Shown one piece after another: positions 53,865 to 62,437 of a DNA stretch of 64,000 nt. This DNA is from Terriglobia bacterium. GTDB taxonomy: Bacteria; Acidobacteriota; Terriglobia; Acidiferrales; UBA7541. The number at the start of each line of letters is the position of its first letter. The first letter of the stretch is position 1. The stretch spans positions 1-64,000 of the forward strand of contig JAIQGC010000032.1 in the NCBI GenBank assembly GCA_020072805.1, given 5' to 3'. The notes below the pieces were generated by a model, which made no database searches, had not been told where the DNA came from, and saw only the letters and a program-made list of their open reading frames with translations. A program made the translations under genes and the position numbers.

Positions 53865-55579
53865 TGAGGAAGAGAACGGCTGCGGGGGCGGCGCTCTGGC
53901 TGGGGTTGTTTCTGGGGGGAGCGTCCGCGCAGCAGAACGACAAGGCCTCGCCGGTGTTCCGCATAAAATACGTCGCCGAGGGCGTGGTGTATCTGAATGC
54001 GGGGCGCAACGCGGGGCTGACGGAGCACGAGGTATTGAAGGTGGTGCCGCCGGAGACGGCGGAGGGAGCCAGCCGCGGGGAGCAGTTGAGCGCCGGAGAA
54101 ATCGCCAGCATCGAGGTGATCTCGCTGGCGGATGCTTCGGCGGTGTGCGAGGTGCGTTCTTCGACGCGCGCGTTAGTGGCGGGCGATGTGGTGCTTATTC
54201 CGGGCGGGGCGGAGCGGGCGGCGCCGGCGCCGGAAGCGGCGGACGCGCCGAGGCCGTATTTGCAGGTGATTTCGTTCACGACAGACGAAGATCCTCTGGA
54301 TGAGGAGATTCGCGACGCCATGCCGCATCCGCCACTGCCGGAAGTGAACCGGATGCGCGGGCGGATTGGGCTGGAGTACAACGCGGTGATGGGCCGGGGA
54401 GTGGTGGGGACGACGAATCAGGACGTGGGGCTGGTGCTGCGGGGAAACGCGACGCGCATCGGCGGGAGCTATTGGAATTTTTCGGGGTACTGGCGGGGTC
54501 GGCTGACGCAGAGGTCGGGCACGCAGCCGCAGACGATTTCCGATCTGATCAACCGCACGTACCAGATCAGCATGACCTACAACAATCCGTACTCGCCGAT
54601 GGTGGCCGGCGTGGGCAGGATGTATCTGCCATGGGCCAGCAGCCTGGATGCGATTGACGGCGGCTATGCGGGAGTGCGCAAGACGAGCGGGTTGGTTACC
54701 GGGATCTTCGCGGGAACGACGCCGGACCCGGCGTCGTGGGACTACAATCCGGACCGGCGCATCGCGGGCGCGTTCGTGAATGTGGAGCGGGGAAAATTCG
54801 ACCGCACGCACTTCACGGGAACCACGGGAGTGGCGATAGCGGCGATCGGGTGGAAGGCGGAGCGACAATTTCTGTTTTCGGAAACGACGATGACGGTGCG
54901 GCGCAAGGTTTCCCTGTATCACTCGATGCAGGTGGACGCGCCGCACACCTATCAGGCGCCGAATCCATTGAATCCGGCGGCACCGCTGGTGGCGCAATAC
55001 GGGGGACTGAACCGCAGCTACGCTTCACTGCGCTTGCAACCGGTGCAGCGGCTGAGCTTCGACCTCAGTCACAGCTATTTTAGCAGCCCGCCGACGGTGA
55101 ATCCGGTGCTGATCGGCAGCGGGCTGCTGGACCGGTATCTGTTCCAGGGGCTGAGCGGAGGGGTGCGGGCGGAAGTGCTGAAGCAGGTGACGCTGTACAC
55201 CAGCCTGGGCCGCAACAGCCGGAGCGGCGATACGGGCGCGTCGTGGAATCAGTTGTACGGAATCACCTTCGGGAATGTGCTGCGGACGGGATGGCGGACG
55301 GACCTGCGCTATACAAAATTCGACAGCGTCTTCGGGCAGGGAGAATACGAAGCGCTGTCCATATCCAAGCAGGTGCGGGAGTCGTTGCGACTGGAATTGC
55401 AGGGCGGGTTGCAGAGGCTGAATTCGCCGGTGAACGGGATGTCCAATTCGCATTTTGCGATTTCACAGGTGGAATGGTCGCCGGGGCGGCATCTTTTTAT
55501 GCAGAGCTCGTTCACCTGGCAGCGCGGGGGAATGATGAATTATGACCAAGTGTCGTTCGTGGTCGGGGAGCGCTTCTGA
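53864..55579 (+). CDS. Outer-membrane beta-barrel protein of the cytochrome cluster
   Basis: The 571-residue protein has a signal peptide (ALWLGLFLGGASAQ), an N-terminal beta-rich domain of about 110 residues (VVYLNAGRNAGLTEHEVLKV, DASAVCEVRSSTRALVAGDV) like FlgT-type domains, an acidic linker, and then about 400 residues of alternating strands (GNATRIGGSYWNFSGYWRGR, RIAGAFVNVERGKFDRTHFT, RLSFDLSHSYFSSPP) ending in QVSFVVGERF with the terminal Phe typical of barrels. Its one-base overlap with the cytochrome gene points to a common complex, analogous to the porin of porin-cytochrome conduits, though I cannot align it to MtrB. It has no heme motif. Confidence 0.8.
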   Translation: MRKRTAAGAALWLGLFLGGASAQQNDKASPVFRIKYVAEGVVYLNAGRNAGLTEHEVLKVVPPETAEGASRGEQLSAGEIASIEVISLADASAVCEVRSSTRALVAGDVVLIPGGAERAAPAPEAADAPRPYLQVISFTTDEDPLDEEIRDAMPHPPLPEVNRMRGRIGLEYNAVMGRGVVGTTNQDVGLVLRGNATRIGGSYWNFSGYWRGRLTQRSGTQPQTISDLINRTYQISMTYNNPYSPMVAGVGRMYLPWASSLDAIDGGYAGVRKTSGLVTGIFAGTTPDPASWDYNPDRRIAGAFVNVERGKFDRTHFTGTTGVAIAAIGWKAERQFLFSETTMTVRRKVSLYHSMQVDAPHTYQAPNPLNPAAPLVAQYGGLNRSYASLRLQPVQRLSFDLSHSYFSSPPTVNPVLIGSGLLDRYLFQGLSGGVRAEVLKQVTLYTSLGRNSRSGDTGASWNQLYGITFGNVLRTGWRTDLRYTKFDSVFGQGEYEALSISKQVRESLRLELQGGLQRLNSPVNGMSNSHFAISQVEWSPGRHLFMQSSFTWQRGGMMNYDQVSFVVGERF

Positions 55580-56400
55580 TGGGCGCGAGGAATTGGCTGC
55601 GGGCGATGTCGGCCGGAGGGCTGCTAGCGGCGTGGCTGCTGGCTGCGGGCGCGCGGGCGCAGACTCCGCCGCAGGCCGTGGAGAACGCGAAGCCTGATGC
55701 GGCGGTGGCGGAACTGGTGCGGCGGGCGGGAGTTGCCGCGGAGGAATTGACGGCGCATCTGGCCATGGTGCGGTATCAGGAGCACATTTCGCAGTACAAG
55801 ATCCGCGGCAATAACAAAGTGGAATACGAGCAGGAGGCATTTTACGATTCGCTGCTGCTGGTGCACGACAAGAACGGGCGGATGAGCGCGGAGGAGATGC
55901 TGGAGGAGGAGAAAGCTCCGGGGCGGTTCGAGCAGAGGCCGCTGCTGATGACGCGGGGATTTTCGACGATGGCCCTGATTGTGCATCCGTACTATGCGCG
56001 GAGCTTCCGGTTTGTGCAGGAAGAGGAGGAAGTCGCGGAAGGGCGGCAGCTGGTGCGGCTGCATTTTGAGCATATCAAGGGCGAGGATTCGCCGACGGTG
56101 CTGCGGCTGCGCGGGCGGAATTACGCGCTGGGAATGGCTGGAACGGTGTGGATCGACGCGGAGAGCGGAGCGGTGGCGCGGATTCGCGGGGAACTCTCCG
56201 AGCCGATGGAGGACATCGGACTGCACCGGCTGAATTGCGAAGTGCGCTATGCGCTGGTGGAGCTGGAGAAATCCGGGGATAAATACTGGCTGCCGGTGGT
56301 GGCGAATGTTGACTTGGAGACGCCCAAGCAGCACTGGCGCAACGTGCATGAATTCGCCAAATACAGGCGGTATGCGGTGAAGGTGAAGCTGGGGTCGTAA
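55579..56400 (+). CDS. Exported protein of unknown function in cytochrome cluster
   Basis: The 273-residue protein overlaps the barrel gene by one base (TGATG). It has a signal peptide (LLAAWLLAAGARAQTPP) and a soluble domain starting with a helix (AELVRRAGVAAEELTAHLAM). The beta-rich part (GTVWIDAESGAVARIRGELS, YWLPVVANVDLETPKQHWRN) recalls LolA/RseB-like folds that bind lipids or protein in the periplasm. I do not recognise the exact family. No Cys or heme motifs are seen. It could help barrel assembly or be a periplasmic clamp of the complex. Confidence 0.7.
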   Translation: MGARNWLRAMSAGGLLAAWLLAAGARAQTPPQAVENAKPDAAVAELVRRAGVAAEELTAHLAMVRYQEHISQYKIRGNNKVEYEQEAFYDSLLLVHDKNGRMSAEEMLEEEKAPGRFEQRPLLMTRGFSTMALIVHPYYARSFRFVQEEEEVAEGRQLVRLHFEHIKGEDSPTVLRLRGRNYALGMAGTVWIDAESGAVARIRGELSEPMEDIGLHRLNCEVRYALVELEKSGDKYWLPVVANVDLETPKQHWRNVHEFAKYRRYAVKVKLGS

Positions 56401-56492
56401 GGGTGTGTATTGTTGAAGCAATTTGGGCGGGGATGCCGCCGGGGATTCGCGGTAAGCGCATACCATAGAAAGAAGGGGATGGAGAGACCGTC

Positions 56493-57437
56493 GTGAGCAC
56501 GCTGACCACAGCCGCCGCAATTCCACAGAGCCGCCGCAGCGCCGCGGAAGTGTTTCATGCGCTGGCGCTGTGGGTGTGCGCACTGGGCGGGATGGGACTG
56601 ACGCTGGCGCTGACGGTGTACGGGTTCGGCTACTACACGCTGGGGCAGGCGCAGCGGGTCTATTCCCCGAAGCATATTCTGCTGAAGCCGAGCGGGGTGC
56701 TGGGGATCCGGCTGGGATTTCTGGGGCTGGCGTTTTTTCTGCTGCTGTTTCTTTACGCGATTCGCAAGAGCATGAAGAGTCTTTCGCGGATCGGGAATTC
56801 GCGGCGCTGGCTTAATTTTCACGTGATCCTGGGAATCATGGCGCCGGTGGTGATCACGTTCCATTCGTCGTTCAAATTCCGCGGGCTGGCGGGAATCGCC
56901 TACTGGATCATGATTGCGGTGGCGGTGAGCGGTGTCGTGGGGCGCTATATTTACGCGCAAATCCCGCGCAGCATTGGAGCAGCGGAGCTTTCGAAGAAAG
57001 AGTTGCGTGAGCAGAGCGAGCACCTGGCCGATAAGCTGAAATCGCAGGAGGTGCTGGCGCCCGGGGATTTTGCGGGCTTGTTGCGGCTGCCGGCGGCGGG
57101 CCAAGTCGAGTCCATGTCCGCGCTGACGGTGCTGGGCTACATGATGCGCTATGACGTGACGCGCTTCTGGCAGATCGCCGGGCTGCGGCGGAAGGCGCTG
57201 CGCTCGTTCCGGGGAAGGGCCTCGCTGTGGGGCATGGTGCGTTCGCATCACGCGCAGGTGGAAAGCGTGATTGACTGCCTGAAGGAAGAGGCGTTTCTGG
57301 AGAAGAAGATTCTGTTTCTCTCGAAGGCGCAGGAAATGTTCCAGCTGTGGCATGTGGTGCACCGGCCGTTCAGTTATTCGTTCGTGGTGCTGGCGGGAAT
57401 TCATATCGTGGTGGCGCTGCTGTTTGGCTATTTCTAA
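56493..57437 (+). CDS. Membrane cytochrome b-like protein
   Basis: The 314-residue protein starts at GTG 56493 and has five likely membrane helices: about 20-48, 68-90, 107-130 (LNFHVILGIMAPVVITFHSS), 135-155 and 290-312. Two His are spaced across the third helix and others are in LWHVVHRPFSYSF and AGIHIVVALLF, the spacing expected for b-type hemes as in cytochrome b561 or ferric-reductase-like proteins. Between helices 4 and 5 is a soluble segment of about 130 residues, unlike classic cytochrome b561. It probably links quinol or the next gene's product to periplasmic hemes. It ends 12 bases before that gene. Confidence 0.75.
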   Translation: MSTLTTAAAIPQSRRSAAEVFHALALWVCALGGMGLTLALTVYGFGYYTLGQAQRVYSPKHILLKPSGVLGIRLGFLGLAFFLLLFLYAIRKSMKSLSRIGNSRRWLNFHVILGIMAPVVITFHSSFKFRGLAGIAYWIMIAVAVSGVVGRYIYAQIPRSIGAAELSKKELREQSEHLADKLKSQEVLAPGDFAGLLRLPAAGQVESMSALTVLGYMMRYDVTRFWQIAGLRRKALRSFRGRASLWGMVRSHHAQVESVIDCLKEEAFLEKKILFLSKAQEMFQLWHVVHRPFSYSFVVLAGIHIVVALLFGYF

Positions 57438-57449
57438 GGAGGCGTGAAC

Positions 57450-58943
57450 ATGGAAACATTTCTAACCGTGTTGTTCGCCTCGGCGGTGACTTTTCTTTTC
57501 GTGCGCGGCTACCTGAAAAAGCTGACGGGAGCGAAGAAAGCGGCGCGGCCGGCGCCTGTTGCGGCGCCTGTTGCGGCGAGCTTCGCGGGAACGGGGAAGA
57601 TGCGGCCATGTCCGCGGTGCGCCAAGCCGATCGGGGAAGCGTCCGCGTTTTGTTCGCATTGCGGGGCGGCGCTGGCCATGTGGAGCGTGCACCGCGCGGC
57701 GGTCAACACGCCGGTGGCGGGCGCGGCGAAAGGGAAGCCCAAGCCGGTGATTAACGCGTCGTTGTGCATCGGGTGCGGCTCCTGCATCGAGGCCTGTCCG
57801 GAGACGGGCGCGCTGGAAATGGCCGGAGGCAAGGCGATTTTGAGCCATCCCGAGCGGTGCACGGGACACGCCAAATGCGCGGAGGTCTGCCCCACGCAGG
57901 GAATTCTCTATTCCTACGACGGAGCGCTGCAGACGGTGCGCGTGCCGATGGTCAAGGACAATTTCGAGACGAATGTGGCGGGACTGTTCATTGTCGGCGA
58001 ACTGGGCGGAATGGGGCTGATCAAGACGGCGGTGAACGAGGGCAAACTGGTGATGGACCACGTGAAGAAGCGCGTGGGAAGGGCGGAGCCCGCGGCGGCG
58101 GAGGGAAGCGATCCGGAGACGCTGCGCGACGTGCTGATTGTGGGCGCGGGGCCGGCGGGATTGAGCGCGGCGCTGACGGCGCACCAGTACGGGCTGGACT
58201 ACGTGGCCATCGAGCAGGGAGAGATCGCTTCGACGATCCGGCATTATCCGCGGCACAAGTTTCTGATGGCGGAGCCGCTGCAGATTCCGCTCTACGGGCC
58301 GCTGTACGTGAGCGACGGAACGAAAGAGGCGCTGCTGGCTGTTTGGGAGACGATCGTTTCCAATACGGGCGTGCGGGTGCGGACCAACGAGCGGGTGGAA
58401 AACGTGAAGCGCGACGGCAGCGGTTTCGTGGTGGCCACCTCGAAAGGAAATTACCGCGCGAAGAACGTGATCCTGGCGCTGGGGCGGAGGGGAACGCCGC
58501 GCATGCTGGGCGTGCCGGGAGAGGAATTGGGCAAGGTGGCGTATTCGCTGATCGAAGCGGAGAGTTATGCGGGTAAGAAGATTCTGGTCGTGGGAGGCGG
58601 AGATTCGGCGCTGGAAGCGGCCGTGGGGCTGAGCAAGCACAAGCGCAATCAGGTGACGCTGTCCTACCGCGGGGGAAGTTTTGAGCGGGCGCGGGAGCGC
58701 AACCGGAAATTTATTGCAGAGGCGGAAGCGCAGGGGCTGCTGACGGTGCGGAGAAATTCGCAGGTGAAAGAGATCCGGGCCGACGCGGTGGTGCTGGAAG
58801 CGGCGGGGCAGGCGATGGAAGTGCCCAATGATTACGTGTTTGCGCTGATCGGAGGAGTTTCGCCGGAAGAATTTTTGCAGAAGACGGGCGTGGAAATCGT
58901 GGAAAAGGCGCTGGCGATGGCCGGAGAACCGGCATTCAGCTGA
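57450..58943 (+). CDS. Membrane-anchored zinc-ribbon/ferredoxin/FAD reductase fusion
   Basis: The 497-residue protein starts at ATG 57450, seven bases after AAGGAGG; a GTG at 57444 is too close to that site. Parts in order: a membrane helix (FLTVLFASAVTFLFVRGYL), a zinc ribbon (CPRCAKPIGEASAFCSHCG, about 54-72), a 2[4Fe-4S] ferredoxin (CIGCGSCIEACP and CTGHAKCAEVCP), and a thioredoxin-reductase-like FAD/NAD(P) domain (VLIVGAGPAGLSAALTAHQY, then VVGGGDSALEAAVGL). There is no CXXC redox pair in the FAD part, so it is a ferredoxin-NAD(P) type reductase rather than a disulfide reductase. It could pass NAD(P)H electrons to the neighbouring cytochrome b. Confidence 0.87.
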   Translation: METFLTVLFASAVTFLFVRGYLKKLTGAKKAARPAPVAAPVAASFAGTGKMRPCPRCAKPIGEASAFCSHCGAALAMWSVHRAAVNTPVAGAAKGKPKPVINASLCIGCGSCIEACPETGALEMAGGKAILSHPERCTGHAKCAEVCPTQGILYSYDGALQTVRVPMVKDNFETNVAGLFIVGELGGMGLIKTAVNEGKLVMDHVKKRVGRAEPAAAEGSDPETLRDVLIVGAGPAGLSAALTAHQYGLDYVAIEQGEIASTIRHYPRHKFLMAEPLQIPLYGPLYVSDGTKEALLAVWETIVSNTGVRVRTNERVENVKRDGSGFVVATSKGNYRAKNVILALGRRGTPRMLGVPGEELGKVAYSLIEAESYAGKKILVVGGGDSALEAAVGLSKHKRNQVTLSYRGGSFERARERNRKFIAEAEAQGLLTVRRNSQVKEIRADAVVLEAAGQAMEVPNDYVFALIGGVSPEEFLQKTGVEIVEKALAMAGEPAFS

Positions 58944-58962
58944 AGAAAAACGGGGGGAGAAT

Positions 58963-58991
58963 TTGACGGGACCGCGACGCTCCGCTATAGT
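58963..58991 (+). promoter_or_regulatory. Sigma-70-type promoter of the initiator tRNA
   Basis: TTGACG (58963-58968) and TATAGT (58986-58991) are separated by exactly 17 bases. The expected transcription start, about seven bases past the -10, coincides with the first base of the mature tRNA (58997). Confidence 0.85.
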
Positions 58992-58996
58992 GATTA

Positions 58997-59073
<77 letters not shown>

Positions 59074-59092
59074 CTTAAGAGATTTTATGGCA

Positions 59093-59127
59093 AAGGCTTC
59101 CGAGGCTCCAACCGGAAGCCTTTTTTT
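59093..59127 (+). terminator. Intrinsic terminator after tRNA-fMet
   Basis: AAGGCTTCCG (59093-59102) pairs with CGGAAGCCTT (59113-59122), loop of 10 bases, followed by a run of T. It ends the tRNA transcript before the convergent pseudopilin gene. Confidence 0.92.
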
Positions 59128-59158
59128 CTTTCACCCGGTTTTTTTGCGCGGAATACGC

Positions 59159-59587
59159 CTACCAGGTGTTGTAAGGGGTGTTTTCGACGGAGGAAACGAG
59201 GGGAGAGTTGGAATGGACGTCGGTGAGGCCGGTGGAGTTTTGGTCGGCGCTGAGGAGGACGTCCTCGAACTTGAGCTGCCAGTCGCGTTGCTGGGTGATG
59301 GGGTCCACGGGAATTTCGCGCAGATATCCGGCGCTGACCAGGTCCTCGAGCGATTGCGGGGCGGCCTGCTTGTCCACGGTGTATTGCTCGATGGCCTGGC
59401 GCATGGTTTTCAGGTCGGACTTGAGCGTGGCTTCCTGGGCGCGCCGCACCGAGCGGTCATAGCGGCCGGCGGCGATGCCCACGAGGATGGCGATGATGGC
59501 GAGAACGACCATCATCTCGAGCAGGGTGAAGCCCGCGGCGGAGCGCAAGGCCCGGCGGGGAATTGGCGAAGTTTTACCAGTCAGCAT
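59159..59587 (-). CDS. gspG: GspG-like type II pseudopilin
   Basis: The 142-residue protein has a short basic leader, the prepilin peptidase motif GFTLLEMM with Glu at +5, a hydrophobic helix (MVVLAIIAILVGIAAGRY), and the GspG-type C-terminal core (SDLKTMRQAIEQYTVDKQ, SAGYLREIPVDPITQQRDWQ). Pseudopilins form a short periplasmic fibre in secretion. The start ATG 59587 overlaps the upstream pseudopilin gene by 14 bases; an ATG at 59599 is possible. It is the last gene of the secretin-pseudopilin set. Confidence 0.87.
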   Translation of the reverse strand: MLTGKTSPIPRRALRSAAGFTLLEMMVVLAIIAILVGIAAGRYDRSVRRAQEATLKSDLKTMRQAIEQYTVDKQAAPQSLEDLVSAGYLREIPVDPITQQRDWQLKFEDVLLSADQNSTGLTDVHSNSPLVSSVENTPYNTW

Positions 59588-60059
59588 AACGCGTCCCATC
59601 GAGCGCCGTTCCGGTGGCTCTGGAATAGACATCAAAAACGTTTTTGCCGCCCCAGGAGCGGGAATCGGGGTCGTCCTGGACGGCGCGGAGTCCCCATTCA
59701 GCGCTGCCAGTCATGGGGTCGACGGGAATCTGGCGAAGGAAGCGGACCTTGCGGTCGGCGGTGGCGCCGAGTTGAACGCCGCGAACCAGGGTTTCCAGGT
59801 CCGGGGGATAGCCTTCACTGCCGACTTCGACGCGAATGAGGTTGCGGTCGGCGGCGTCCTTGTAACGGTCGATGGCATCGCGGATTTCGCGGAGGTCGCG
59901 GCGCAGTTCAAGCTCGCGCTGGCGGACGATATTGTGGCGGGCGATGGGCACGGCGGCGGCGGAGAGAACGAGGAGAATCGAGCAGGCGATGATGAGTTCG
60001 AGCAGGGTCAGCCCCGCCTGGGAAGGAGTGCGCCGGACATTGCGATGCGGGCGTGGCAT
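59574..60059 (-). CDS. Second type II/IV pseudopilin
   Basis: The 161-residue protein has the prepilin motif AGLTLLELII (cleavage after Gly, Glu at +5) and a hydrophobic helix (LIIACSILLVLSAAAVPIAR). The core (LRRDLREIRDAIDRYKDAAD, FLRQIPVDPMTGSAEWGLRA) is like GspG, with a longer loop at DDPDSRSWGGKNVFDVYSRA. It is separated by 17 bases from the secretin gene upstream. With the GspG-like gene it suggests a small dedicated secretion or pilus system; ATPase and platform genes are not in this window. Confidence 0.84.
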   Translation of the reverse strand: MPRPHRNVRRTPSQAGLTLLELIIACSILLVLSAAAVPIARHNIVRQRELELRRDLREIRDAIDRYKDAADRNLIRVEVGSEGYPPDLETLVRGVQLGATADRKVRFLRQIPVDPMTGSAEWGLRAVQDDPDSRSWGGKNVFDVYSRATGTALDGTRYADW

Positions 60060-60076
60060 AGCGCTATTAATTAAGA

Positions 60077-62284
60077 TTACCGGACAACTTGAATCGTTGC
60101 CTCGCCGGTCAGCAGCGGGATGGTGGCCTGCTGGGAGTTCTTGGCGTTGACCTGAACGATGGAAAGCGAAGAGGAGCCGGGAGCGAGGGCGCGGATGACG
60201 ATGCCCATAAGCGTGCCGGAGCCGCTCACGCCAGCCGTATTGGGCTGACGCGTGGCGGAGATGATGGCCTGGCCGCGTTCCTTATCCACGCGCTGGACGA
60301 TGGCGATCTCCTGGGTGCCGCCGGAGAGGAAGCCGCCGTGGCGAACCTCCTCAACGCTGATGATGGCGGGATTGTACTGGAGCAGCATGGGAATGGAAAA
60401 GAGGTCCTGGACGTTGTCCACGACGACGCCCAGAGTGACGGTATCGCCGGGCTTGAGATTCTGGAGCTGCGGGTCAAAGTGCAGGCGCGGCCCCTGTGCG
60501 GCGGCGGGAGGAGGCTGGGGAACCGCGGGAGCGGGAACGGCGGAGGAAGGAGGAGGAGCGGGTTGGGGGAGTTCCTCGCGGCGGACCTGGATATTGGCAT
60601 CGGAGCCGGAACTGAGGGAACGGAGATTGTCGGGGGTGAGCGTGGGCAGGCGCACGATGCGGGGTATGAGCACAATGAGGACTTCGTTCTCCTGGTGATC
60701 GGTGGTCTGTTCGGAGAAGAGATAGTGAAGGAGGGGCAGTTTGGCGAGGCCGGGCCAGCCTTTGAGGGTTTTGCTGTCCACGCGCTCGATGAGGCCACCG
60801 AGGATATTGACTTCGCCTTCCTTCAGCCGGATTTCGTGGTCAATTTTGCGCTGGCTGATGATGGGCTGCTGGATGCCGCCGATGGTGCTGCTGCCGGTGA
60901 CGGAAGAGACTTCGATCTGGATTTTGAGGCTGACTTCACGGTTGGGATGGACGCGCGGAGTGACGTCCACATTGACGCCGACGTCCTGGTACTGAAATTG
61001 GGTGTTGACCAGCGGGTTGACGCCGCCGGTGCCGCCGATGCCCACGCCGGCCTGGAAGCTGCCGGTGGCCACGGGGATGCGGTCGCCGATGCGCAGCTTG
61101 GCGGGCTGGCCGTCCACGGAGCGGATTTCCGGGTTCTGAATGATTTTGGTGTTGTTGTCGGAGAGGATGGCCGTGGCGGTAGCGCCGGGCATGGCCAGGC
61201 TGTAGTCGCCGGAGGTGAGTTTCTTCAACTGGTTGATGGGCAGGGAAGAACTGCCGCTAGTGGCAGTGGGTGCGACGCCGCCGGGAGTGAAGGTTAACGT
61301 GGTGCTCTGTCCGGGGAGGATGCCGAGGTCGCGGAGGCGATCGATGCGGGCCTGGAGGACTTCCACCTGGATGACCACTTCGGGTTTGGCCTTGTCGATA
61401 TCGTTGATGAGTTTTTCGGCGAGGAGCAGCTTGTCCGGGGTGTCGCGAATGATGATGGCGTTCTGGGAATTGACCTGCTGGATGCGCTTGAGGTCGAGAA
61501 GCTGGCGGAGGCCCGTTACGACTTCGGTGAGGTCCTGGGGCTGCGTGACGTTGGAGAGGTAGAAGGTGCGGACCATCTGCTCTTCGTAGTCGCGGCGCTT
61601 CTGGGCCTGGTCGGAGACGACGAAGATGATGGAGGGCGTGACGGGCTTCCAGAAGGATTTGCTTTGCAGGGAGACGATATCGAGGGCCTGATCGAGGGTG
61701 ACATTATTGATTTCGGTGGTGATGCGCTTGCTCTGGAAATCAGGATCGAAGACGGCGGTGAGGCCGGCCATTTTGGCGATGGTTTCAAAGATGATGCGAG
61801 ACTCATTAACCATTTTCAAATTGATGGGATTGCGGGAAAGGGGCATGAGTTGGGGAGGACCTTCGGCGAGGGGTGCTTCGGCGGGCTTGGCGGGAGCGGC
61901 CGAGGGAGCGGGTTCCTCGTGCTTTCCATTGATGAGGTCGAGAGTGGCTTGCAGCTCCTGCGCGGCGATGGGGCTGGAGGGGTCGAGGTCCAGGGCCTTC
62001 TGGAATTCGGCGAGGGCGCGGGGCAGGTCGCCCTTTTCGCGCAAGAGCTGGCCTTGATGAACGTGAAACTGGCCGGCTTCGAAGCGGATTTGGTTGGCGT
62101 GGATCTTGTAGTTGGCGTTGAAAGGGTCTGCTTTCAGGGCTTTCTGGTAGTGCAGCAGAGCGCTATCGTAATCGCGCAGGGCTTCGGCGGAGCGTCCCTG
62201 TTTGTACTCGCCGCCACCTTTGGGGCAGCCAGCGGCGAACAGGGCGCAAGTCAGGGTAAGCAGGACAGCCTTGCAGCGGCTCAT
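60077..62284 (-). CDS. Lipoprotein secretin with TPR and cohesin-like domains
   Basis: From ATG 62284 (GGAGAG upstream) the protein has 735 residues. It has a lipoprotein signal (LTLTCALFAAGC), TPR helices (about 30-130: LLHYQKALKADPFNANYKIH, LAEFQKALDLDPSSPIAAQE), secretin N domains (about 175-330), the secretin core (VGVNVDVTPRVHPNREVSLK, ILGGLIERVDSKTLKGWPGL, about 340-560), a Pro-rich linker, and a C-terminal cohesin-like beta domain (LKPGDTVTLGVVVDNVQDLF). Secretins form the outer-membrane gate of type II and IV systems. Cohesin-like fusion is unusual and could bind the surface or a client protein. Confidence 0.88.
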   Translation of the reverse strand: MSRCKAVLLTLTCALFAAGCPKGGGEYKQGRSAEALRDYDSALLHYQKALKADPFNANYKIHANQIRFEAGQFHVHQGQLLREKGDLPRALAEFQKALDLDPSSPIAAQELQATLDLINGKHEEPAPSAAPAKPAEAPLAEGPPQLMPLSRNPINLKMVNESRIIFETIAKMAGLTAVFDPDFQSKRITTEINNVTLDQALDIVSLQSKSFWKPVTPSIIFVVSDQAQKRRDYEEQMVRTFYLSNVTQPQDLTEVVTGLRQLLDLKRIQQVNSQNAIIIRDTPDKLLLAEKLINDIDKAKPEVVIQVEVLQARIDRLRDLGILPGQSTTLTFTPGGVAPTATSGSSSLPINQLKKLTSGDYSLAMPGATATAILSDNNTKIIQNPEIRSVDGQPAKLRIGDRIPVATGSFQAGVGIGGTGGVNPLVNTQFQYQDVGVNVDVTPRVHPNREVSLKIQIEVSSVTGSSTIGGIQQPIISQRKIDHEIRLKEGEVNILGGLIERVDSKTLKGWPGLAKLPLLHYLFSEQTTDHQENEVLIVLIPRIVRLPTLTPDNLRSLSSGSDANIQVRREELPQPAPPPSSAVPAPAVPQPPPAAAQGPRLHFDPQLQNLKPGDTVTLGVVVDNVQDLFSIPMLLQYNPAIISVEEVRHGGFLSGGTQEIAIVQRVDKERGQAIISATRQPNTAGVSGSGTLMGIVIRALAPGSSSLSIVQVNAKNSQQATIPLLTGEATIQVVR

Positions 62285-62437
62285 CAACTCTCCAGGAACG
62301 TTCTTCCCACGGGACGAGGCCAGTCTAGCACTGGGTGGAAAGCCGGGCAAGCAAAGGAGGAGCCGGAGGGGTCAAAAAGGGACGCTTGGTGATTTGCGAG
62401 AGGTCGGCTAAAATACTGTATTCAAAGAAGAAATAGG

